Origin: Lachnospiraceae bacterium
GTDB taxonomy: Bacteria > Bacillota > Clostridia > Lachnospirales > Lachnospiraceae
DNA length: 64,000 nucleotides
Direction of reading: 5' to 3'
NCBI GenBank assembly: GCA_024697065.1
Contig: JAILGE010000035.1
Location: forward strand, 35,035-99,034
Under the pieces are notes generated by a model. The model did no database searches and had not been told where the DNA came from. It saw only the letters and a list, made by a program, of their open reading frames with translations. Of this stretch, positions 44,977 to 54,948 are shown piece by piece (within the stretch, counting starts at the first letter, position 1; each line of letters starts with the position of its first letter). The translations under genes and the position numbers were made by a program.

Positions 44977-47349
44977 ATGTATGATCTGATAAGAGAAAAC
45001 CAACTTAGCTTAATGCTTGTATTATGTGGAGTCTGTGCTACTACCGCATTTCTTTTGACTATTACAAAATTCCTGTCTGACAGCCGGAGAAAGATCCTGA
45101 TAATGATGGAGATAATCGCATTCTTCCTTCTTTGGTTTGACAGACAGGCATATATTTATGCAGGGGATGTCAGCGAGACCGGATATGTGATGACAAGGAT
45201 AAGTAATTTTGCCGTATTCTTTTTAACATCGGCAATAGTAATGGGATTCAATATGTATATAACTGACTGGCTTTTGAACGAAGGGGGGATGAAAACTGTT
45301 CCCAGACGATTAAAATTTGTCCAGTATGTTTCGCTTATAGGGCTGTTGATGACCATAATATCCGCTTTTACCGATCTGTATTATTATTTTGATGATATGA
45401 ATATATATCACAGAGGTGACGGCTTTTTGATCGCTTATATAGTTCCTGTATTCTGTCCGATCATCCAGTTTTCTGTCATAAGGGATAACAGGGACAGATT
45501 CAGAAAGCTGATCTATGATTCCATGTTCTTATATATCTTTATTCCTTTGATATTCGGGATAGTGCAGATATTTACTTATGGTATATCCATAGTGAACATG
45601 GCCATGGTTGCAGTTTCCGTTTTTCTCTATATCTTCACATATATGGATATAAATGATGTCGTTATTAAAGCTCATGAGACCGAGATACGCAGCATGAGAG
45701 ACGAGAGGATAAAGATGCGCAATCTGTTTGATCAGACGGCGAAGGCATTTGTATCCGCAGTTGAGAAGAAGGATGAGTATTCAAAAGGAAAGGCTGTAAA
45801 GGTAGCAAATTATTCCAGGAGGATGGCGGCTCTAAACGGCAAGAGTGATCAGGAGTGCGAAGAAGTATACTATTCCGCACTGCTTCACGATATCGGTCTT
45901 ATCGGTATTCCGGACAGTGTGCTCAATAATGCCACGGATCCGGCTAAAGAAGACCGTGAGATAATGAAAAAGAAACCGCTTATCGGTAAAGAGATATTAT
46001 CAAGCATTACGGAGTATCCGTTTTTGAGTCAGGGTGCGTATTACAGTCACGAGAGATATAACGGCAGCGGATATCCTGAAGGACTTAAGGGTGAGGAGAT
46101 CCCTGAGATCGCAAGGATCATAGGTATCGCGGATGCTTATGTGACTATGACCACTAAGAAAAGATACAGAGAAGCCAAGCCTGACTTTTTGGCAAGAGAA
46201 GCAATGGTAAAGGGCGGAGGAGAAGAATTTGACCCCAAATATGCCGAACTTATGGTGAAGCTGATAGATGAAGATTATAACGTGAATGCGAGTGAAGATG
46301 ACGGCAGAATAGAAGATGAGATCTCATGTTCGGAATACAGAACGGCTATCACAAAGGGCGTGGCCATTGAAAATGAGATAACACGAGTGACCTTTTCCTG
46401 CTCTCCTTCCGAAGACAAAAAAGAAAGTGATTTTTCTGCTCCTTCGATAATCCTCTTTGATTCTTATGACAGACGTGTTCATGAGAATGAGAAAGCTATC
46501 GATGCATACAAATATATTGAATACGGGGAAGTGTGGTTCGACAAGCACAGTATTCAGACTGCTGCGAGAAAAATAATAGGAAAGACCGTAAACAGAGAGG
46601 CGGGAGCGGAGACGGGCGGAAAAGGGAATGTATATGAGATATTGGTCGGAAGATATGAAGATCATATAAAGATCAATATGACAAGCCCGGAATATGAAAA
46701 AGAAGTGATAGTTGCATTGCAGAGCAGTTCCAATGCGGCCAGTCTTGCCATTACCGGTGAGAATTGTAATGTCACCTGTATAAAAGTTGAGAAGACCGGA
46801 AGGAAGATAGAAGAATCGGATATTCCAAGGATCGCAGAAGAGATAAGCTTTACGGATCGTATTGAATCGGATCTTAAGAATATTCAGGTAGATACACCCA
46901 GAGCGCTCTCCACTGATGGTATAGAGATCACGGACAAGCTTTTGGTAACGTTCCATACGAGAAGCCTGCCAGGGTCAAATCTGGTATGGCATTGTCCTTA
47001 CTTTGTGATATTCAGCTCTGAAGACGGCCGGGTAGACGGAGAGAATTACAGAGAATACGCTGTCATAAAACTCTACGGTGAAAATGACGGTAATACCGCG
47101 CATGCGGACAACAGCATAGAAATGAAAAGAACAGAGGAATTCCCCGGCTGGGACGGCTGGAAGAATGCCAATCTGTCGGGATTTGAGTGTGATGTTTATT
47201 TAAGGAGAAAGAAGGAACATATAATCCTTAAGACCTTCAATCTGGGAATTGAGGTCAACAATGTTACGACTATCAAAGAAAATCCCGATAAGGTTTTTGT
47301 TGCCATAACCGGAGACAGGGTTGCACTGACGGATATCAGAGTAAGATAA
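44977..47349 (+). CDS. 7TM protein with degenerate HD-GYP domain and unknown C-terminal domain
   Basis: 790 residues. Seven N-terminal membrane helices (about 10-230, histidine-kinase 7TM type), a short coiled linker, an HD-GYP-like domain (about 250-430) and about 350 residues of beta-rich sequence without recognised family. Several catalytic positions differ from the family: the expected GH is GK (Lys272), HDxGK is HDIGL (His304, Asp305, then Leu), HHExxDGxGYP is SHERYNGSGYP (Ser357, His358, Asn362), and FDAxT is YVTMT. It is probably inactive as a phosphodiesterase and may bind the nucleotide or a partner. It is cotranscribed with the hybrid kinase. Confidence 0.85.
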   Translation: MYDLIRENQLSLMLVLCGVCATTAFLLTITKFLSDSRRKILIMMEIIAFFLLWFDRQAYIYAGDVSETGYVMTRISNFAVFFLTSAIVMGFNMYITDWLLNEGGMKTVPRRLKFVQYVSLIGLLMTIISAFTDLYYYFDDMNIYHRGDGFLIAYIVPVFCPIIQFSVIRDNRDRFRKLIYDSMFLYIFIPLIFGIVQIFTYGISIVNMAMVAVSVFLYIFTYMDINDVVIKAHETEIRSMRDERIKMRNLFDQTAKAFVSAVEKKDEYSKGKAVKVANYSRRMAALNGKSDQECEEVYYSALLHDIGLIGIPDSVLNNATDPAKEDREIMKKKPLIGKEILSSITEYPFLSQGAYYSHERYNGSGYPEGLKGEEIPEIARIIGIADAYVTMTTKKRYREAKPDFLAREAMVKGGGEEFDPKYAELMVKLIDEDYNVNASEDDGRIEDEISCSEYRTAITKGVAIENEITRVTFSCSPSEDKKESDFSAPSIILFDSYDRRVHENEKAIDAYKYIEYGEVWFDKHSIQTAARKIIGKTVNREAGAETGGKGNVYEILVGRYEDHIKINMTSPEYEKEVIVALQSSSNAASLAITGENCNVTCIKVEKTGRKIEESDIPRIAEEISFTDRIESDLKNIQVDTPRALSTDGIEITDKLLVTFHTRSLPGSNLVWHCPYFVIFSSEDGRVDGENYREYAVIKLYGENDGNTAHADNSIEMKRTEEFPGWDGWKNANLSGFECDVYLRRKKEHIILKTFNLGIEVNNVTTIKENPDKVFVAITGDRVALTDIRVR

Positions 47350-47389
47350 TTTAATAATACTTAATTTTTTACTGTAAGGGAGTATAAAA

Positions 47390-48562
47390 ATGGATAAGAC
47401 AGCACAGTATGACAACACGGAAACAGCACAGATGAGAGACGGGAAATATATGCCCGGCAACAGGGATAAGGGCATAATCATGACTTCCGTCATAAGTATT
47501 ATCGCCAATGTTTTGCTGGCTGTATTTAAAGCAGTGGTGGGAATGATAGCAAATTCCATATCCGTAATACTGGATGCCGTGAACAATCTCTCGGATGCAT
47601 TGTCAGGTATCATAACCATCGTAGGCACAAAGCTTTCAGGCAGGCCTGCTGATAAAAAACATCCTTACGGATATGGAAGGATAGAATATATCAGTGCGAC
47701 GGTTATTGCTGCTATCGTATTATATGCAGGTTTTACGGCACTCATTGAATCGGTTAAGAAGATAATACAACCCGAGAAGGCCGAGTATTCTGTGATCTCG
47801 CTTCTTATTATTTCCGCCTCCGTTGCAGTCAAACTGGTATTGGGAGCTTTTGTAAAAAGCAGAGGAACAAAGCTGGAATCCAAAGCGCTTGAAGCATCCG
47901 GAGCGGATGCAAGGAATGATGCGATTTTGTCTGCATCTGTTCTTGCTTCGGCACTTATCATGAAGTATACGGGCGTCTCACTTGAAGCCTACGTCGGTGT
48001 TGTAATTTCCGTCATCATATTAAAAAGCGGAATAGAAATGATGAAGGATACACTGGATGACATTCTGGGATCGCGTATATCAAAAGAATTATCGGTCTCC
48101 GTCAAGAAGACTATAAAGGAACATAAGGGAGTGTTCGGTGCATACGATCTTTTCCTGAATTCATATGGCCCGGATAAGACACAGGGGTCGGTTCATATCG
48201 AAGTTGATGCGAATATGACAGCGCACGATATCGATGCCCTGTCGTCGGAAATAATAGAAGATGTTTACCTTAAGACGCATGTCATCCTGACAGCGATAGG
48301 CGTGTATTCCCATAATACTCGGGATGAGAAGGCAGTCGCAGTTAAAAGAGAGATAAGAGAGATCCTGGAGAAGTATGAGCATATTCTTCAGATGCATGGT
48401 TTCTATCTCGATGAAGAAGAAAAAAGGATCAAATTTGATGTGATAATCGCTTTCGAAGCACCGGACAGGGAAGGCGAGTATGAAGAAATCATCAGAGAAG
48501 TATCGGAACATTATCCGGATTATTCGGTAAGGATCAATCTGGATGCGGATATGTCGGACTGA
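47390..48562 (+). CDS. Cation diffusion facilitator family metal exporter
   Basis: 390-residue CDF transporter with six membrane helices (about 28-220) and a cytosolic C-terminal domain of about 170 residues, longer than usual and apparently two metallochaperone-like ferredoxin folds. The metal site reads LDAVNNLSDAL in helix 2 (NxxxD) and GADARNDAI in helix 5 (DxxxD), the pattern of manganese-type CDF proteins rather than the zinc DxxxD/HxxxD set; HPYGYGRIEY follows helix 2. Metal choice is inference. It starts 40 bases after the degenerate HD-GYP gene. Confidence 0.92.
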   Translation: MDKTAQYDNTETAQMRDGKYMPGNRDKGIIMTSVISIIANVLLAVFKAVVGMIANSISVILDAVNNLSDALSGIITIVGTKLSGRPADKKHPYGYGRIEYISATVIAAIVLYAGFTALIESVKKIIQPEKAEYSVISLLIISASVAVKLVLGAFVKSRGTKLESKALEASGADARNDAILSASVLASALIMKYTGVSLEAYVGVVISVIILKSGIEMMKDTLDDILGSRISKELSVSVKKTIKEHKGVFGAYDLFLNSYGPDKTQGSVHIEVDANMTAHDIDALSSEIIEDVYLKTHVILTAIGVYSHNTRDEKAVAVKREIREILEKYEHILQMHGFYLDEEEKRIKFDVIIAFEAPDREGEYEEIIREVSEHYPDYSVRINLDADMSD

Positions 48563-48636
48563 TCATGACATGGTAGTTGGTAGTGGATGTGCAGGTCAGA
48601 CGGTTAAGGGGTTAGTGGTGTCCGGGGTGAAAATAT

Positions 48637-49680
48637 ATGTCTAAAAAATTATTTATTATCATATCATGCATGATGCTTCTGATGATGTGTTCATGCGCCG
48701 GAAAAGAAAAGAACGTGTCGGAAAAGCAGGATGAACCGTTGCGTGAATTTACTGCGCTGAATGAAGTAGTGGATGGACGTAAAGATATATATCTCATTAC
48801 CAAAGTCATAGACAGTAATTACTGGAATGTACTGGTTGAGGGCGCAAGGAGTGCAGGTGATGCATTCGGATGCAATGTCTACTTTAGCGGTACCAACAAT
48901 GAAATGGATTGGGAGAATCAGTTGAAGCTTTTAGATCAGGCGGTTTCGCTTGGCGCTGATGCCATCATACTCGCGCCGGATGATTCGATAGAGCTGGCAT
49001 CAAAGATAGAGGAAATATATTCATCCGGGATCCCGGTCATACTTGTGGATACTATAGCAAACACTGACAGCTTCGATATCTGCTATATGACGGATAATCT
49101 GGAAGCGGGGAATAAGGCGGCAAAAGAGATGATAGAAAAACTCTCTGACATGGGCTTCTCTGAAGATGAAGAACTGACAGTAGGCATACTGGTGGGTTCG
49201 GGAACATCTCAGACAATTAATGAGAGACTGGCGGGATTCTATCAATACTGGACAGATAATGCGCCGGACAGTTGGATTATCATCAAGGATATTCAGAACT
49301 GTAACGGCGATATGGAACTGGGAGCGGATCTTACTGCTTCTCTTTTAAAGGAACATAAGGATCTTCACGGTCTTTTTGCCACAAATAACGGGCCTACCAA
49401 GGTGATCGCAAATACCGTGGCGGAAAAGGGCTGCAATGATGTAGTGGTAGTTGGTTTTGATTATTCGGATGAGATAAGTAAGCTGATCTCGTCTCCGGAT
49501 TATCATGCATCAACCATATTGCAGCGACAGTATTACATGAGTTATCAGGGTGTGGAGACTGCTCTTGAGATACTGGACGGAAATCAGACTTCCATAAAGT
49601 TCGAAGATACCGGAGTTATAGTTGTCAATCATGATAATCTGACAGACCCGGAAGTACAGGCACTCATAGAGGTTAACTGA
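48637..49680 (+). CDS. Sugar-binding lipoprotein (periplasmic-binding family, type I fold)
   Basis: 347-residue lipoprotein with cysteine at residue 18 or 20 (LLMMCSC) and a ribose/galactose-binding type I fold: IYLITKVIDSNYWNVLVEGA, quoted in part as DSNYWNVLVEGA, LLDQAVSLGADAIILAP, SSGIPVILVDT and GVETALEILDG. No ABC genes follow; instead a GGDEF cyclase begins four bases after its stop. It therefore probably acts as an extracellular ligand sensor for that cyclase rather than as a transporter subunit. Confidence 0.88.
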   Translation: MSKKLFIIISCMMLLMMCSCAGKEKNVSEKQDEPLREFTALNEVVDGRKDIYLITKVIDSNYWNVLVEGARSAGDAFGCNVYFSGTNNEMDWENQLKLLDQAVSLGADAIILAPDDSIELASKIEEIYSSGIPVILVDTIANTDSFDICYMTDNLEAGNKAAKEMIEKLSDMGFSEDEELTVGILVGSGTSQTINERLAGFYQYWTDNAPDSWIIIKDIQNCNGDMELGADLTASLLKEHKDLHGLFATNNGPTKVIANTVAEKGCNDVVVVGFDYSDEISKLISSPDYHASTILQRQYYMSYQGVETALEILDGNQTSIKFEDTGVIVVNHDNLTDPEVQALIEVN

Positions 49681-49684
49681 TATT

Positions 49685-51193
49685 ATGAAAAACAAAAAAG
49701 GGGATCTGGATTATATAAAAAAGGGACACTCTTATTACATTACTCTGTTTTCCTGTCTCGCCATATTTATCGGCGCCATAATCATGCTGATCACAGGATT
49801 CAACAGACTCATAACCCAGCATGATGTACACCTTTCCGGAGAAATATGTAATCTGGTGTCCGAGAAGATGAGTAATTCGCTAATGTTCATGGCTGATTCC
49901 GCCCGGAATATGGCGGATGCACTTACAGAGCAGAACTGCAGATCCCTGGATGTTGTTTACGATACTGTCAGTGATTATACTTCCGGAAGGATCGTAAGTA
50001 TCGGGCTTGTTGATGAAGATGGAAATCTCTATATGTCAGATTCCGAAAAGAACGAGTTTGAAAAAATGAATCTGCAAAAGACGGCGCTTCTTGCAGATCC
50101 GGTATCGATCTCGGCACCTTACCGCTCTACCCGTCTCGGACAGCCGGTCATCACACTGTTTTCGAAGTTTAAGTATAATGATTCCCACACGGGTTATTTA
50201 TGTGTCACTTACTTTTTCAGTACTTTACAGGAAGCTGCAAATACTGAGTCTCTTACCAATGAAATAGAGATATGGCTGATGAATGTGGAATCTGCCAATA
50301 TAATCCAGTGTGCAGGGAGCGATCCCCATGCCTCCGGCGGATGGGCAAATGCTTATCTTAAGATGAGTGATATCAACAGGGAGTACAAGCCTGCATTTGA
50401 TGCCTGGTATGAGCGTATGCTAAACGGAGAGCCTGCAGCTTCCGTAAGCTATATGATAGGGGATGTCAGATATTCCCAGGTTTACTCGGTGATAAAGTCG
50501 ATGCCCGGATGGTGTGTGGTGGTGCGTATTCCCAGTACTGCTCTTTCCGAAACCATGGACACCTTTAAGAATTATATTATTTCTTTCCTCTTTATATTCC
50601 TGAATCTGGTTGTAATAGTGATCTCTGTGGTGTTCAATTACTGGAAACGTGAAACCCGCATCCTCGGACAGCTGTCCGTAAATGATCCCTTAACCGGGGT
50701 CCTTAACAGAAGAGCATTTGAGCTGTCTTCGGAAAAATTATTTGCACATTCCAAGGATGCTTCGATAATGTTTTTCGATATAGATTACTTCAAACAGGTG
50801 AATGATACATTCGGACATGATACGGGTGATAAATTACTGAAAGCCTTTGCAGGTATATTGAAGAGTTATTTTTCAAAGTACGGTATCGTATCCAGATACG
50901 GCGGAGATGAATTTGTGGTACTGGTCCATGATATCCCTTCGGGACAGGTGTCGGATATGCTGGATAAGATCAGGCATGAAGTTCACTCTATCAGGATATC
51001 GGATGATAAAAAGGGTGAAGATTTTAAGATAAGCTTCAGTGCAGGTATCGCTAAATATCCTACGGATGCCGCTGATCTGACGGGACTTCAGGTGTGTGCC
51101 GACTCAGCGCTCTACATAGTTAAACAGATGGGAAGAGACGGTTATCGATGGTATAAACAGGGGAGCGAAGCTTCCGAAGCCCCGGATCAGTGA
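49685..51193 (+). CDS. Membrane diguanylate cyclase (dCache-like sensor + GGDEF)
   Basis: 502-residue cyclic-di-GMP synthase. It has two membrane helices (about 20-42 and 298-320) flanking an extracellular dCache-like domain of about 255 residues, then a GGDEF domain. The active site is intact: YGGDEF with Gly406-Phe410, the metal-binding MFFDIDYFKQVND and DPLTGVLNRRAFE. No RxxD inhibitory site precedes GGDEF. The four-base gap to the upstream binding-protein gene indicates a coupled pair. Confidence 0.95.
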   Translation: MKNKKGDLDYIKKGHSYYITLFSCLAIFIGAIIMLITGFNRLITQHDVHLSGEICNLVSEKMSNSLMFMADSARNMADALTEQNCRSLDVVYDTVSDYTSGRIVSIGLVDEDGNLYMSDSEKNEFEKMNLQKTALLADPVSISAPYRSTRLGQPVITLFSKFKYNDSHTGYLCVTYFFSTLQEAANTESLTNEIEIWLMNVESANIIQCAGSDPHASGGWANAYLKMSDINREYKPAFDAWYERMLNGEPAASVSYMIGDVRYSQVYSVIKSMPGWCVVVRIPSTALSETMDTFKNYIISFLFIFLNLVVIVISVVFNYWKRETRILGQLSVNDPLTGVLNRRAFELSSEKLFAHSKDASIMFFDIDYFKQVNDTFGHDTGDKLLKAFAGILKSYFSKYGIVSRYGGDEFVVLVHDIPSGQVSDMLDKIRHEVHSIRISDDKKGEDFKISFSAGIAKYPTDAADLTGLQVCADSALYIVKQMGRDGYRWYKQGSEASEAPDQ

Positions 51194-51197
51194 ATAA

Positions 51198-51779
51198 CTA
51201 TGATAACCGATCCCATACGGACAGTATCCTGATCATACGTTCATCTTTGCGGTGCCATACAGTCTGTAACGGCCAGGGAAGATCTTCGATATAAGCTTTG
51301 TCTTCTTTATTGAGAAGGGAAAGCTTATTTTTATATTTTGTGGGATCTTTATATTTTTCACGGCCGAAATATACAGGTATATAAAAATCGGGGGAATGAG
51401 TTCCGGCGGGATCGTCGGATACACTTGATGAAACAAGTGCTGCTTTATTTGGTACGGAAGCTTCAGGGGCAGGGCTTTCCACCGCCACCCGTCTGAAGCT
51501 TTGTTTTCCATATTCGTTTGTTTCTCTGATAAATTCGTATCGAACACCTGCATCTTCCACTGCAGGTTCTTCTGCAAGGATGATTTTGGATTCAAGAAGA
51601 TAGTTCCAAAGCTCGTTTTTTATAGCTTCTACAGGTGTGGGAAATGTAAGCTCATCATGGATCTCCGATGCGGACAATCCCAGATCAAAGAGGTGTCTTA
51701 TGGCACCCCGCGATGCCATATCAAATGTGAAATTCCTTAAAGCATTATCAAATGTTTTTCCTGAAGAATTATCAGACAT
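51198..51779 (-). CDS. Hypothetical protein at the end of the polysaccharide export operon
   Basis: 193-residue soluble protein, not recognised. The N-terminal 70 residues (FDMASRGAIRHLFDLGLSAS followed by EIHDEL) look like a small helical, perhaps winged-helix, domain; the middle is a low-complexity Ser/Pro/Ala stretch; the C-terminal part has YIPVYFGREKYKDPTKY and LPWPLQTVWHRKDERMIR. It lies five bases after the glycosyltransferase gene and so belongs to that operon. It is convergent with the diguanylate cyclase, four bases away, with no terminator visible between them. Confidence 0.65.
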   Translation of the reverse strand: MSDNSSGKTFDNALRNFTFDMASRGAIRHLFDLGLSASEIHDELTFPTPVEAIKNELWNYLLESKIILAEEPAVEDAGVRYEFIRETNEYGKQSFRRVAVESPAPEASVPNKAALVSSSVSDDPAGTHSPDFYIPVYFGREKYKDPTKYKNKLSLLNKEDKAYIEDLPWPLQTVWHRKDERMIRILSVWDRLS

Positions 51780-51784
51780 AAGGA

Positions 51785-54700
51785 TCAGTTGACATCAATA
51801 CTCTTTTGCAGATCATGAATGATATTTCCTCTTACAAGCATCAGCTCATAACTGCCTTTTTCAAGTTTGCTCAGATCAACGAATGTCCTGAAACCTCCGA
51901 GGAGAGCATGTTCCTCATCGGGAAATGCCTTGGGGAGATCCTCGCGCAGGACAGGATCTTTGGTGATACTGTAAGTGTTATTCTCGCTCCTTAATAACAG
52001 ATCGACGGATTTTTCGCCGGCATGTCCCGCTGCGATACCCCATCCCTCCACATAGAGAACATGTTCATTACGCATGAACATGATGTCGATATTACCCATG
52101 AGTCTCGGGTCGTCATGTAGAGCAGATGATGCGGAACCCTCGATTTTTGTTATCACATAATTATCCAGAGAAGGCTCGGGATAATCAAAGGAGAAGTCTA
52201 CGGACTTCTTCGTAAAGTTCGGATTGTAGAATGGATCTCTTTCCATGAGAGCGGGATGGGCTTTTGTGAGCTTCTCACGCTCTGCATCAAGACGTTTCAT
52301 CTTTGCGTCATCTTCATGATCCACACCTCTCGATACGGATTCCCAGTGCTTTATGATCACGTCTGTGCGGACGATATTGTAATATCCTTTTTCTACGAGC
52401 TTAAGACACAGATCCACATCATTGTAGGCAACTTTAAGATCTTCATTGAAGCCGCCGGCCTCTTTGAATTTATCTGCGGAGATCATGAGGCATGCACCCG
52501 TTACCGCAAGCCAGTCATATTCGATGGCATTCCTGTTGAAGTAGTAGAATCCATCATCTGACATGCCGATGAAGGCATGAACCGGTGAATGATCATTATT
52601 GATGATGCCGCAATGCTGTATCGTATGTCCATCGGGATACAGAAGTTTTGCGCCTACGGCACCGGTGTGGGACTGTGAAGCCTGTCCTGCCATACGGGAA
52701 AGCCATGAGAGCCCTAATGCTCCTCTGTCGAAGAGCTCGGTATCATCATTTAAGAATAAGAGTAAAGAACCGGATGCAGCTGCAGCACCTGTATTGCACA
52801 TATGAGAGAAGTTGAATTCCTCAACATTATATACATATTTGATTGTGGTCCCATCGGCGCGTATTCCTTCGAATCTGTCTTCAAGGAGCTTTCTGTTATC
52901 TGCTGACGAACCGTTGTCTACCACGATTATCTCGTAGTTCTTATATTCCGTATATTTTACAATGGATCCCAGACAGCGCATCAACACATCGGGATGATCC
53001 TTTGAAGGTATGATGATGCTGACAAGAGGGAATCCCTGAGGGATATAGTTAACCCTCCACTGATAGCGGGTGGGAAGATATTCGAGATCTGCGCTGATAT
53101 TTCTTCTGCGCAATGCATCTTCCTTGGCTTTTCTCGCGGCCTCAATTACGTAAGGCTTTGCTTCGATATCTGCGGATGTGGATTCCACACGTTCTCTCCA
53201 ATGATACAGGATGAGAGGAATGTGTGCGATCTTATCCGGAGTTGTCTGCTCCGTGAAGCGAAGAGTCAGATCGTAATCCTGTGATCCGTCACACTCGGGA
53301 CGGAATCCTCCTATCTTTCTGATGATGGAAGTCCTGTAAACACCGAGATGGCAGGTGTACATATGTGAGAAAAATGTATCCGGTGACCAGTCGGGTTTAA
53401 AGTGAGGCATGCGTCTTTCTTTGCCGTCGTCATCTATCTTATCTTCATCGCTGTAGATAAAGTCCAAAGATCTGTTCTCATTGAGCTTTTTAACCACTTC
53501 GTATAATGCGAAGGGAGCAAGCGTGTCATCGCAGTCGAGAAGTGCACAGAATTCACCGCTTGCAACTTCGAGAGCAGAGTTGGTATTACGTGATATGCGT
53601 CCGTTTTCGGATCGATATACGACTTTTACTCTTTCATCGGACTCATATTTTTTCAGTGTCTCCTTTACATTGGGGAAAGAAGAATTATCATCGGAAAGAC
53701 ACAGTTCTATATTTTTATATGTCTGATTTAAAACCGACTCTATGCAGGGGATAAGATGCTTATCCAATACATTGTAAACAGGGACCAGTACGGAGATGAG
53801 AGGATTATAGGCAAAGGGAGAGTCTTTTTCTCTTGCCTTCTCATCGGCAATTTCTTTATCTGTCATCCATGTTTCGTAATTATAATTACGGACTTCCTCT
53901 TCGGAATAAAGAGGCATGGATTCAAGCTCCGCGGGCTGTCCGTTATTCGAAGAAGATCCGTCAAATGTATGCTTTATCTTTGAGCCGGTCTTCTTTGCAG
54001 CCACTTTTGCGGCATATGCAGGATTGTGCATAGCTTTGCGGATATGCTCAATATAAGCATCCTTGGCATTATTCTGCTCTGTAAGAGCAGCCACTTTCTT
54101 CTGTAATTCCTCCACTTCGGCTCTTAGTGCCTCCGCTTCGGGCTTAAGCGAGCAAAGCTCTGCTGCATTACGTGCGGCCTCCTCCTCATGTTCCTTAAAG
54201 AGAGAGTAGGTCTTTTCGTAATTTCCTGTATATATATATTTTCGTCCCTTGCCGTGGACATACTGCTGAAAACAGTCTTCCATCCCGGTGAAGAGCTCAA
54301 TGTCTTTTCCGTTGAATCCGAAATAATGATAGAAATCTCCGGCACTTATCCTGTCACGCAGATATACCTGCATCTTAGTATAAATATATAGAAGCGCCCT
54401 GAATCTAACAAATCTTACGGGGATGGGGAATTCATATACCCATTCGCTGTCTATGCAGTAGATATTTCCGTTTGAGATGATGAAGTTGTCAGGATTGGAA
54501 TCCAGATTGGTGATAGGACTGCAATCTTCATATTCCGAAGGAGTACAGTCGGGAAACATCTTCGCAAATTCATCTGTCATTTTAAAGGGGACAAAAGGCC
54601 CGGGGTAGTCAAAGATCTTATCAAGCATCTTTGATACGGCAGAAAGAACAGAGCCGGTTTTGCTGTTCTCAAAATCTATCGATGAAAGAAGCGTCTCCCC

Positions 54701-54946
54701 CTCGATAAAAGGAAATACAACGCTCTCTTCGCATGGATCATCGCAATACTTAAGAGGGATTATATCCCTGTACAGCCCGGATAATCTGTCGCATCCGGAT
54801 CTGATGCGTGCGATATGAGGGACAGCTTCTTTTTGCATAGCTGTCTTGGATGCGAATCTCTTTCCGTCTTCCTCGTAGAGATCCGTACGGATACGGAATG
54901 AGGGACATCTGAGTGAATTGTATTTTACGTAAGTTACATGCTTCAT
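51785..54946 (-). CDS. Kinase-like / coiled-coil / tandem GT2 glycosyltransferase fusion
   Basis: 1053-residue cytosolic enzyme. Residues 1-235 resemble a small-molecule or sugar kinase of the APH/WbdD type: Lys34 in ASKTAM, catalytic-loop-like NLDSNPDN (Asp149, Asn154) and IDSEW (Asp166). A coiled coil spans about 250-306. Two GT-A glycosyltransferase domains follow: the first from 383 (ISVLVPVYN; DCDD at 471-474), the second from 641 (VSIIIPSKD; LNDDTE at 733-737, GACLMISADKF). The last 100 residues form a small extra domain. It starts two bases after the methyltransferase gene, suggesting that it extends and caps the polysaccharide exported by Wzm/Wzt. Confidence 0.88.
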   Translation of the reverse strand: MKHVTYVKYNSLRCPSFRIRTDLYEEDGKRFASKTAMQKEAVPHIARIRSGCDRLSGLYRDIIPLKYCDDPCEESVVFPFIEGETLLSSIDFENSKTGSVLSAVSKMLDKIFDYPGPFVPFKMTDEFAKMFPDCTPSEYEDCSPITNLDSNPDNFIISNGNIYCIDSEWVYEFPIPVRFVRFRALLYIYTKMQVYLRDRISAGDFYHYFGFNGKDIELFTGMEDCFQQYVHGKGRKYIYTGNYEKTYSLFKEHEEEAARNAAELCSLKPEAEALRAEVEELQKKVAALTEQNNAKDAYIEHIRKAMHNPAYAAKVAAKKTGSKIKHTFDGSSSNNGQPAELESMPLYSEEEVRNYNYETWMTDKEIADEKAREKDSPFAYNPLISVLVPVYNVLDKHLIPCIESVLNQTYKNIELCLSDDNSSFPNVKETLKKYESDERVKVVYRSENGRISRNTNSALEVASGEFCALLDCDDTLAPFALYEVVKKLNENRSLDFIYSDEDKIDDDGKERRMPHFKPDWSPDTFFSHMYTCHLGVYRTSIIRKIGGFRPECDGSQDYDLTLRFTEQTTPDKIAHIPLILYHWRERVESTSADIEAKPYVIEAARKAKEDALRRRNISADLEYLPTRYQWRVNYIPQGFPLVSIIIPSKDHPDVLMRCLGSIVKYTEYKNYEIIVVDNGSSADNRKLLEDRFEGIRADGTTIKYVYNVEEFNFSHMCNTGAAAASGSLLLFLNDDTELFDRGALGLSWLSRMAGQASQSHTGAVGAKLLYPDGHTIQHCGIINNDHSPVHAFIGMSDDGFYYFNRNAIEYDWLAVTGACLMISADKFKEAGGFNEDLKVAYNDVDLCLKLVEKGYYNIVRTDVIIKHWESVSRGVDHEDDAKMKRLDAEREKLTKAHPALMERDPFYNPNFTKKSVDFSFDYPEPSLDNYVITKIEGSASSALHDDPRLMGNIDIMFMRNEHVLYVEGWGIAAGHAGEKSVDLLLRSENNTYSITKDPVLREDLPKAFPDEEHALLGGFRTFVDLSKLEKGSYELMLVRGNIIHDLQKSIDVN

Positions 54947-54948
54947 AT

